NCBI GenBank assembly: GCA_964036045.1
Contig: OZ038381.1
Span: 67,208,242 to 67,272,241, forward strand
Source: Eutreptiella sp. 'Long Island Sound 2002'
Taxonomy: Eukaryota; Euglenozoa; Euglenophyceae; Eutreptiales; Eutreptiaceae
Direction: 5' to 3'
Length of the DNA: 64,000 nt
How positions within the stretch are numbered: the stretch's first letter is position 1; each line of letters opens with the position of its first letter. This document shows, piece after piece, positions 54,393 to 64,000 of this stretch. The notes below the pieces were generated by a model. It saw only the letters and a program-made list of their open reading frames with translations, was not told the DNA's origin and searched no databases. The translations under genes and the position numbers were made by a program.

Positions 54393-55868
54393 ATGGTGGG
54401 AAATCCTAAAATGGATCCCCGCCACATCAAAACTTCATGTGGGACACAAAATAAAAATTCGAATCCTATGGGTATAGGGTTAGGAATTGTCTATGTCACA
54501 TGGTGGGAAATCCTAAAATGGATCCCCCCCACATCAAAACTTCATGTGGGACACAAAATGAAAATTCCAATCCTATGGGTATAGGGTTAGGAATTGACTA
54601 TGCCACATGGTGGGAAATCCTAAAACTGATTTCCCCCACATCAAAACTTCATGTGGGACACAAAATAAAAATTCCAATCATATGGGTATAGGGTTAGGAA
54701 TTGACTATGTCACATGCTGAGAAATAGTAAAATGGATCTTCCTCACATCAAAACTTCATGTGGGACACAAAATAGAAATTCCAATCCTATGGGTATAGGG
54801 TTAGGCATTGACTATGTCACATGGTGGGAAATCCTAAAATGGATCCCCCCCACATCAAAACTTCATGTGGGACACAAAATTAAAATTCCAATCCTATGGG
54901 TATAGGGTTAGGAATTGACTATGTCACATGGTGGGAAATCCTAAAATGGATCCCCCCCACATCAAAACTTCATGTGGGACACAAAATAAAAATTCCAATC
55001 CTATGGGTATAGGGTTAGGAATTGACTATGTCACATGGTGGGAAATCCTAAAATGGATCCCCCCCACATCAAAGCTTCATGTGAGACACAAAATAAAAAT
55101 TCCAATCCTATGGGTATAGGGTTAGGAATTGACTATGTCACATGGTGGGAAATCCTAAAATGGATCCCCCCCACATCAAAACTTCATGTGGGACACAAAA
55201 TAAAAATTCCAATCCTATGGGTATAGGGTTAGGAATTGACTATGTCACATGGTGGGAAATCCTAAAATGGATCCCCCCCACATCAAAGCTTCATGTGAGA
55301 CACAAAATAAAAATTCCAATCCTATGGGTATAGGGTTGGGGATTGACTATGTCACATGGTGGGAAATCCTAAAATGGATCCCCCCCACATCAAAACTTCA
55401 TGTGGGACACAAAATGAAAATTCGAATCCTATGGGTATAGGGTTAGGAATTGTCTATGTCACATGGTGGGAAATCCTAAAATGGATCCCCCCCACATCAA
55501 AACTTCATGTGGGACACAAAATGAAAATTCCAATCCTATGGGTATAGGGTTAGGAATTGACTATGCCACATGGTGGGAAATCCTAAAACTGATTTCCCCC
55601 ACATCAAAACTTCATGTGGGACACAAAATAAAAATTCCAATCATATGGGTATAGGGTTAGGAATTGACTATGTCACATGCTGAGAAATCCTAAAATGGAT
55701 CTTCCTCACATCAAAACTTCATGTGGGACACAAAATAAAAATTTCAATCCTATGGGTATAGGGTTAGGCATTAACTATGTCACATGGTGGGAAATCCTAA
55801 AATGGATCCCCCCCACATCAAAACTTCATGTGGGACACAAAATAAAAATTCCAATCCTATGGGTATAG
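54393..55868 (+). repeat. 963-bp (9-monomer) duplication
   Basis: The distinctive monomer CATGCTGAGAAAT...GGATCTTCCTCACATC occurs at about 54714 and 55677, exactly 963 bp apart. It is preceded in both copies by the same series (GACTATGCCACATGG, ACTGATTTCCCCC, CATATGGG) and followed by GGCATT. The first copy has AATAGTAAAATGG and the second AATCCTAAAATGG. Confidence 0.75.
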
Positions 55869-58800
55869 GGTTAGGAATTGACCATGTCACATGGTGGGAA
55901 ATCCTAAAATGAATCCCCCCCGCATCAAAGCTTCATGTGAGACACAAAATAAAAATTCCAATCCTATGGGTATAGGGTTAGGAATTGACTATGTCACATG
56001 GTGGGAAATCCTAAAATGGATCCCCCCCACATCAAAACCTCATGTGGGACACAAAATAAAAATTCCAATCCTATTGGTATAGGGTTAGGAATTGACTCTG
56101 TCACATGGTGGGAAACCCTAAAATGGATCCCCCCCACATCAAAACTTCATGTGGGACACAAAATAAAACTTCCAATCCTATGGGTATAGGGTTAGGAATT
56201 GACTATGTCACATGGTGGGAAATCCTAAAATGGATACCCCCCACACAAAACTTCATGTGGGACACAAAATGAAAACTCCAATCCTATGGGTATAGGGTTA
56301 GGAATTGACTATGTCACATGGTGGGAAATCCTAAAATGGATCCCCCCCACATCAAAACCTCATGTGGGACACAAAATCAAAATTCCAATCCTATGGGTAT
56401 AGGGTTAGGAATTGACTATGTCACATGGTGGGAAATCCTAAAATGGATCCCCCCCACATCAACACTTCATGTGGGACACAAAATGAAAATTCCAATCCTA
56501 TGGGTATAGGGTTGGGAATTGACTATGTCACATGGTGGGAAATCCTAAAATGGATCCCCCCCACATCAAAACTTCATGTGGGACACAAAATAAAAATTCC
56601 AATCCTATGGGTATAGGGTTGGGGATTGACTATGTCACATGGTGGGAAATCCTAAAATGGATCCCCCCCACATCAAAACTTCATGTGGGACACAAAATAA
56701 AAATTCCAATCCTATGGGTATAGGGTTAGGCATTGACTATGTCACATGGTGGGAAATCCTAAAATGGATCCCTCCCACATCAAAGCTTCATGTGGGACAC
56801 AAAATAAAAATTCCGATCCTATGGGTATAGGGTTAGGAATTGACTATGTCACATGGTGGGAAATCCTAAAATGGATCCCCCCCACATCAAAACTTCATGT
56901 CGGACACAAAATAAAAATTCCAATCCTATGGGTATAGGGTTAGGAATTGTCTATGTCACATGGTGGGAAATCCTAAAATGGATCCCCCCCACATCAAAAC
57001 TTCATGTGGGACACAAAATAAAAATTCCGATCCTATGCGAATAGGGTTAGGAATTGACTATGTCACATGGTCAGAAATCCTAAAATGGATCCCCCCCACA
57101 TCAAAACTTCATGTGGGACACAAAATAAAAATTCCAATCCTATGGGTATAGGGTTAGGAATTGACTATGTCACATGGTGGGAAATCCTAAAATGGATCCC
57201 CCCCACATCAAAACTTCATGTGGGAAACAAAATAAAAATTCTAATCCTATGGGTATAGGGTTAGGAATTGACTATGTCACATGGTGGGAAATCCTAAAAT
57301 GGATCCCCCCCACATCAAAACTTCATGTGGGACACAAAATAAAAATTCCAATCCTATGGGTATAGGGTTAGGAATTGACTATGTCACATGGTGGGAAATC
57401 CTAAAATGGATCCCCCCCACCTCAAAGCTTCATGTGAGACACAAAATAAAAATTCCAATCCTATTGGTATAGGGTTAGGAATTGACTCTGTCACATGGTG
57501 GGAAACCCTAAAATGGATCCCCCCCACATCAAAACTTCATGTGGGACACAAAATAAAACTTCCAATCCTATGGGTATAGGGTTAGGAATTGACTATGTCA
57601 CATGGTGGGAAATCCTAAAATGGATCCCCCCCACATCAAAACTTCATGTGGGACACAAAATGAAAATTCCAATCCTATGGGTATAGGGTTAGGAATCGAC
57701 TATGTCACATGCTGGGAAATACTAAAATGGATCCCGCCCACATCAAAAGTTCATGTGGGACACAAAATAAAAATTCCAATCCTATGGGTATAGGGTTAGG
57801 AATTGACTATGTCACATGGTCGGAAATCCTAAAATGGATCCCCCCCACATCAAAACCTCATGTGGGACACAAAATAAAACTTCCAATCCTATGGGTATAG
57901 GGTTAGGAATTGACTATGTCACATGGTGGGAAATCCTAAAATGGATCCCCCCCACATCAACACTTCATGTGGGACACAAAATGAAAATTCCAATCCTACG
58001 GGTATAGGGTTGGGAATTGACTATGTCACATGCTGGGAAATCCTAAAATGGATCCCCCCCACATCAAAACTTCATGTGGGACACAAAAGAAAAATTCCAA
58101 TCCTATGGGTATAGGGTTGGGGATTGACTATGTCACATGGTGGGAAATCCTAAAATGGATCCCCCCCACATCAAAACGTCATGTGGGACACAAAATAAAA
58201 ATTCCAATCCTATGGGTATAGGGTTAGGAATTGACTATGTAACATGGTGGGAAATCCTAAAATGGATCCCCTCCCACATCAAAACTTCATGTGGGACACA
58301 AAATACAAATTCCAATCTTATGGGTATAGGGTTAGGAATCGACTATGTCACACCGTGGGAACCCCTAAAATGGATCCCCCCCACATCAAAACTTCATGTG
58401 GGACACAAAATAAAAATTCCAATCCTATGGGTATAGGGTTAGGAATTGACTATGTCACATGGTGGGAAATCCTAAAACTGATTTCCCCCACATCAAAACT
58501 TCATGTGGGACACAAAATAAAAATTCCAATCATATGGGTATAGGGTTAGGAATTGACTATGTCACATGCTGGGAAATCCTAAAATGGATCCCCCTCACAT
58601 CAAAACTTCATGTGGGACACAAAATAAAAATTCCAATCCTATGGGTATAGGGTTAGGAAGTGACTATGTCACATGGTCAGAAATCCTAAAATGGATCCCC
58701 CCCACATCAAAACTTCATGTGGAACACAAAACAAAAATTCCAATCCTATGGGTATAGGGTTAGGAATTGTCTATGTCACATGGTGGGAAATCCTAAAATC

Positions 58801-58993
58801 GATCCCCCCCACATCAAAACTTCATGTGGGACACAAAATAAAAATTCCAATCCCATGGGTATAGGGTTAGGAATTGACTATGTCACATGGTGGGAAATCC
58901 TAAAATGGATCCCCCTCACATCAAAACTTCATGTGGGACACAAAATAAAAATTCCAATCCTATGGGTATAGGGTTAGGAAGTGACTATGTCAC

Positions 58994-60902
58994 ATGGTGG
59001 GAAATCCTAAAATGGATCCTCCCCACATCAAAACTTCATGTGGGACACAAAATAAAAATTCCAATCCTATGGGTATAGGGTTAGGAATTGTCTATGTCAC
59101 ATGGTGGGAAATCCTAAAATGGATCCCCTCCCACATCAAAACTTCATGTGGGACACAAAATAAAAATTCCAATCCTATGGGTACAGGGTTAGGAATGGAC
59201 TATGTCACATGGTGGGAACCCCTAAAATGGATCCCCCCCACATCAAAACTTCATGTGGGACACAAAATAAAAATTCCAATTCTATGGGTACAGGGTTAGG
59301 AATGGACTATGTCACATGGTGGGAACCCCTAAAATGGATCCCCCCCACATCAAAACTTCATGTGGGACACAAAAAAGAAATTCCAATCCTATGGGTATAG
59401 GGTTAGGAATTGACTATGTCACATGGTGGGAAATCCTAAAATGGATCCCCTCCCACATCAAAACTTCATGTGGGACACAAAATAAAACTTCCAATCCTAT
59501 GGGTATAGGGTTAGGAATTGACTATGTCACATGGTGGGAAATCCTAAAATGGATCCCCCTCACATCAAAACTTCATGTGGGACACAAAATAAAAATTCCA
59601 ATCCTCTGGTTATAGGGTTAGGAATTGACTATGTCACATGGTCGGAAATCCTAAAATGGATCCCCCCCACATCAAAACTTCATGTGGGACACAAAATAAA
59701 AATTCCAATCCTATGGGTATAGGGTTAGGAAGTGACTATGTCACATGGTGGGAAATCCTAAAATGGATCCCCCCCACATCAAAACTTCATGTGGGACACA
59801 AAATAAAAATTCCAATCCTATGGGTATAGGGTTAGGAATTGTCTATGTCACATGGTGGGAAATCCTAAAATGGATCCCCTCCCACATCAAAACTTCATGT
59901 GGGACACAAAATAAAAATTCCAATCCTATGGGTACAGGGTTAGGAATGGACTATGTCACATGGTGGGAACCCCTAAAATGGATCCCCCCCACATCAAAAC
60001 TTCATGTGGGACACAAAAAAGAAATTCCAATCCTATGGGTATAGGGTTAGGAATTGACTATGTCACATGGTGGGAAATCCTAAAATGGATCCCCTCCCAC
60101 ATCAAAACTTCATGTGGGACACAAAATAAAACTTCCAATCCTATGGGTATAGGGTTAGGAATTGACTATGTCACATGGTGGGAAATCCTAAAATGGATCC
60201 CCCTCACATCAAAACTTCATGTGGGACACAAAATAAAAATTCCAATCCTCTGGTTATAGGGTTAGGAATTGACTATGTCACATGGTCGGAAATCCTAAAA
60301 TGGATCCCCCCCACATCAAAACTTCATGTGGGACACAAAATAAAAATTCCAATCCTATGGGTATAGGGTTAGGAATTGACTATGTCACATGGTGGGAAAT
60401 CCCAAAATGGATTTCCCCCACATCATAACTTCATGTTGGACACAAAATAAAAATTCCAATCCTATGGGTATAGGGTTAGGAATTGACTATGTCACATGGT
60501 GGGAAATCCTAAAATGGATCCCCCCCCACATCAAAACTTCATGTGGGACAAAAAATAAAAATTCCAATCCTAGGGGTATAGGGTTAGGAATTGACTATGT
60601 CACATGGTGGGAAATCCTAAAACGGATTTTCCCCACATTAAAACTTCATGTGGGACACAAAATAAAACTTCCAATCCTATGGGTATAGGGTTAGGAATTG
60701 ACTATGTCACATGGTGGGAAATCCTAAAATGGATCCCCCTCACATCAAAACTTCATGTGGGACACAAAATAAAAATTCCAATCCTCTGGTTATAGGGTTA
60801 GGAATTGACTATGTCACATGGTCGGAAATCCTAAAATGGATCCCCCCCACATCAAAACTTCATGTGGGACACAGAAACAAAATTCCAATCCTATGGGTAT
60901 AG
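58994..60902 (+). repeat. Nested 644- and 536-bp duplications
   Basis: The rare ATCCTCTGGTTATAGGG variant occurs at 59601, 60245 and 60781, spacings 644 and 536 bp (about 6 and 5 monomers). The accompanying GGAACCCCTAAAATGG and CCCCTCCCACATC monomers repeat with the 644-bp unit. The small excess over whole monomers comes from the 108-bp CCCCTCCC monomers. Confidence 0.75.
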
Positions 60903-61108
60903 GGTTAGCAATTGACTATGTCACATGGTGGGAAATCGTAAAACGGATTCCCCCCACATCAAAACTTCATGTGGGCACAAAATGAAAATTCCAATCCTAT
61001 GGGTATAGGGTTAGGAATGGACTATGTCACATGGTGGGAAATCCTAAAATGGATCCCCCTCACATCAAAACTTCATGTGGGACACAAAAAAAAAATTCCA
61101 ATCCTATG

Positions 61109-61155
61109 GGTATAGGGTTGGGAATTGACTATGTCACATGGTGGGAAATCCTATG
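61109..61155 (+). repeat. Truncated 47-bp monomer
   Basis: This monomer goes from GTGGGAAATCCTA directly to TGGGTATAGGG. Exactly 60 bp are missing, equal to the spacing of the two AATCCTA heptamers inside a normal monomer, and one heptamer remains at the join. It is the largest departure from the 107-bp period in the array. Confidence 0.9.
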
Positions 61156-62429
61156 GGTATAGGGTTAGGAATTGTCTATGTCACATGGTGGGAAATCCTA
61201 AAATCGATCCCCCCCACATCAAAACTTCATGTGGGACACAAAATGAAAATTCCAATCCTATGGGTATAGGGTTAGGAATTGACTATGTCACATGGTGGGA
61301 AATCCTAAAATGGATCCCCCTCACATCAAAACTTCATGTGGGACACAAAAAAAAATTCCAATCCTATGGGTATAGGGTTGGGAATTGACTATGTCACATG
61401 GTGGGAAATCCTAAAATGGATTCCCCCCACATCAAAACTTCATGTGGGACACAAAATAAAAATTCCAATCCTATGGGTATAGGGTTAGGAATTGACTATG
61501 TCACATGGTGGGAAATCCTAAAATGGATCCCCCCCACATCACAACTTCATGTGGGACACAAAATAAAAATTCCAATCCTATGGGTATAGGGTTAGGAAGT
61601 GACTATGTCACATGGTGGGAAATCCTAAAATGGATCCTCCCCACATCAAAACTTCATGTGGGACACAAAATAAAAATTCCAATCCTATGGGTATAGGGTT
61701 AGGAATTGACTATGTCACATGGTGGGAAATCCTAAAATGGATCCCCCCCACATCAAAAATTCATGTGGGACACAAAATAAAAATTCCAATCCTATGGGTA
61801 TAGAGTTAGGAATTGACTATGTCACATGGTGGGAAATCCTAAAATGGATCCCCCCCACATCAAAACTTCATGTGGGACACAAAATAAAAATTCCAATCCT
61901 ATGGGTATAGGGTTAGGAATTGACTATGTCACATGGTGGGAAATCCTAAAATGGATCCCCCCCACATCAAACCTTCATGTGAGACACAAAATAAAAATTC
62001 CAATCCTATGGGTATAGGGTTAGGAATCGACTATGTCACATGGTGGGAAATCCTAAAATGGATCCCCCCCACATCAAAACTTCATGTGGGACACAAAATA
62101 AAAATTCCAATCCTATGGGTATAGGGTTGGGAGTTGACTATGTCACATGGTGGGTTCTCCTAAAATGGATCCCCCCCACATCAAAACTTCATGTGGGACA
62201 CAAAATGAAAAATGTAAAATCCTATGGGTATAGGGTTAGGAATTGACTATGTCACATGGTGGGAAATCCTAAAATGGATCCCCCCCACATCAAAACTTCA
62301 TCTGGGACACAAAATAGAAGTTCCAATCCTATGGGTATAGGGTTAGGAATTGACTATGTCACATGGTGGGAAATCCTAAAATGGATGCCCCCCACATCAC
62401 AACTTCATGTGGGCACAAAATAAAAATTC

Positions 62430-64000
62430 CAATCTCATTGGTATGGGGTTAGGAATTGACTATGTCACATGGTTGCAAATCCTAAAATGGAACCCCCCCA
62501 CATCAAAACTTCATCTGGGACACAAAATAGAAATTCCAATCCTATGGGTATAGGGTTAGGAATTGACTATGTCACATGGTGGGAAATCCTAAAATGGATC
62601 CCCCCCACATCAAAACTTCATGTGGGACACAAAATAAGAATTCCAATCCTATGGGTATAGGGTTAGGAATTGACTATGTCACATGGTGGGAAATCCTAAA
62701 ATGGATCCCCCCCACATCAAAACTTCATGTTGGACACAAAATAAAAATTCCAATCCTATGGGTATAGGGTTAGGAATTGACTATTTCACATGGTGGGAAA
62801 TCCTAAAATGGATCCCCCCCACATCAAAACTTCATGTGGGCACAAAATGAAAATTCCAATCCTATGGGTATAGGGTTAGGAATTGACTATGTCACATGGT
62901 GGGAAATCCTAAAATGGATCCCCCCCATATCAAAACTTCATGTGGGACACAAAATGAAAGTTCCAATCCTATGGGTATAGGGTTAGGAATTGACTACGTC
63001 ACATGGTGGGAAATCCTAAAATGGATCCCCCCCACATCAAAACTTCATGTGGGACACAAAATGAAAATTCCAATCCTATGGGTATAGGGTTAGGAATTGA
63101 CTATGTCACATGGTGGGAAATCCTAAAATGGATCCCCCCCACATCAAAACTTCATGTGAGACACAAAATAAAAATTCCAATCCTATGGGTATAGGGTTAG
63201 GAATTGACTATGTCACATGGTGGGAAATCCTAAAATGGATCGCCCCCACATCAAAACTTCATGTGGGCACAAAAAAAAACATTCCAATCCTATTGGTATA
63301 GGGTTAGGAATTGACTATGTCACATGGTGGGAAATCCTAAAATGGATCCCCCCCACATCAAAGCTTCATGTGGGACACAAAATAAAAATTCCAATCCTAT
63401 GGGTATAGGGTTAGGAATTGACTATGTCACATGGTGGGAAATCCTAAAATGGATCCCCCCCACATCAAAACTTCATGTGGGACACAAAATAAAAATTCCA
63501 ATCCTATGGGTATAGGGTTAGCAATTGACTATGTCACATGGTTGCAAATCCTAAAATGGAACCCCCCCACATCAAAACTTCATCTGGGACACAAAATAGA
63601 AATTCCAATCCTATGGGTATAGGGTTAGGAATTGACTATGTCACATGGTGGGAAATCCTAAAATGGATCCCCCCCACATCAAAACTTCATGTGGGACACA
63701 AAATAAGAATTCCAATCCTATGGGTATAGGGTTAGGAATTGACTATGTCACATGGTGGGAAATCCTAAAATGGATCCCCCCCACATCAAAACTTCATGTT
63801 GGACACAAAATAAAAATTCCAATCCTATGGGTATAGGGTTAGGAATTGACTATTTCACATGGTGGGAAATCCTAAAATGGATCCCCCCCACATCAAAACT
63901 TCATGTGGGCACAAAATGAAAATTCCAATCCTATGGGTATAGGGTTAGGAATTGACTATGTCACATGGTGGGAAATCCTAAAATGGATCCCCCCCATATC
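62430..64000 (+). repeat. 1069-bp (10-monomer) duplication running off the window
   Basis: GGTTGCAAATCC occurs at 62471 and 63540. The ordered variants after it (CATCTGGGACAC, AATAAGAATTCC, CATGTTGGAC, GACTATTTCAC, GTGGGCACAAAATG, CCCCATATC) are the same in both copies up to the last base of the window, so the second copy continues beyond it. Confidence 0.85.

Larger units (their letters stand above)
53201..64000 (+). repeat. 107-bp satellite array, segment G: more diverged
   Basis: Monomers carry more private changes than elsewhere: GGTCAGAAATCC, GGGTTGGGG, GTGGGCACAAAA (one base short), GGGTTCTCC at 62153-62161 and a 109-bp monomer at 62118-62226. It contains tandem duplications of 963, 644, 536 and 1069 bp and one truncated monomer. 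The last monomer is cut by the window end, so the array continues. No gene is seen. Confidence 0.96.

Noticed and set aside
30-63836. Several hundred plus-strand frames of about 63 codons with nearly the same protein
   Set aside because: They are the satellite read through. The 107-bp period shifts frame in each monomer, each frame spans about 1.8 monomers and ends at the TAG in GGTATAGGG. Successive frames overlap by design of the repeat and indels change them freely, so there is no sign of coding selection.
1-64000. CRISPR array
   Set aside because: The repeats are contiguous 107-bp monomers with no unique spacers and no cas genes, and they continue for more than 60 kb.
1-64000. CENP-B box in the monomer
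   Set aside because: The TTCATGTGGGACAC region, including the TTCGTGTGGG variants, lacks the required TTCG....A..CGGG pattern.
1-64000. True telomere array
   Set aside because: Only one partial TTAGGG match of 10 bases occurs per 107 bp, with no tandem run of perfect telomere repeats anywhere.

Overview
The window is almost entirely one eukaryotic satellite DNA array. A 107-bp monomer is repeated head to tail, always in the same orientation, from base 1 to base 64000. By arithmetic this is about 586 monomers (about 122 left of the single interruption and about 464 right of it). The array runs past both ends of the window: it opens at a monomer start and closes inside a monomer. The consensus has an AT-rich half, a C7 tract next to a BamHI site (GGATCC), no CpG, and a 10-base exact match to the vertebrate-type telomere repeat (TAGGGTTAGG). 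There is no evidence of a prokaryotic genome: no operons, RNA genes, CRISPR or ordinary genes. A TTAGGG-type telomere match, CpG avoidance and an A-tailed retroposed insert fit a vertebrate or other animal genome, but species cannot be read from this window.

The only non-satellite DNA is an island at 13056-14344 (1289 bp). It has the structure of a retroposed copy inserted on the minus strand: a (CAAAA)n tail at its left (3') end, exact 15-bp target-site duplications on both sides, and a reading frame of about 160 codons that runs open to its right (5') junction, as expected of a 5'-truncated copy. I do not recognise the source gene or element. Removing the island and one duplication copy restores the array register exactly.

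Layout: segment A (1-13055) has blocks recurring at about 3.32 and 2.89 kb (31 and 27 monomers). The island follows, then segment B (14345-17376), related to A. Segment C (17377-30294) is marked by a block recurring at 31, 50 and 14 monomer lengths. Segment D (30295-31390) is a run of near-consensus monomers, the first four identical. Segment E (31391-47640) has higher-order units of about 1.82 kb and 3.85 kb with a 427-bp internal duplication. Segment F (47641-53200) has an 857-bp tandem duplication. Segment G (53201-64000) looks more diverged, with duplications of 963, 644, 536 and 1069 bp and one 47-bp truncated monomer. Almost all spacings are near-integer multiples of 107 bp, as expected from unequal exchange in register.

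The many short reading frames in the array (typically 63 codons) are a by-product of the repeat and are not annotated as genes. The points most worth following up are the telomere-like motif carried by nearly every monomer, the retroposed island with its frame, and the nested higher-order structure.
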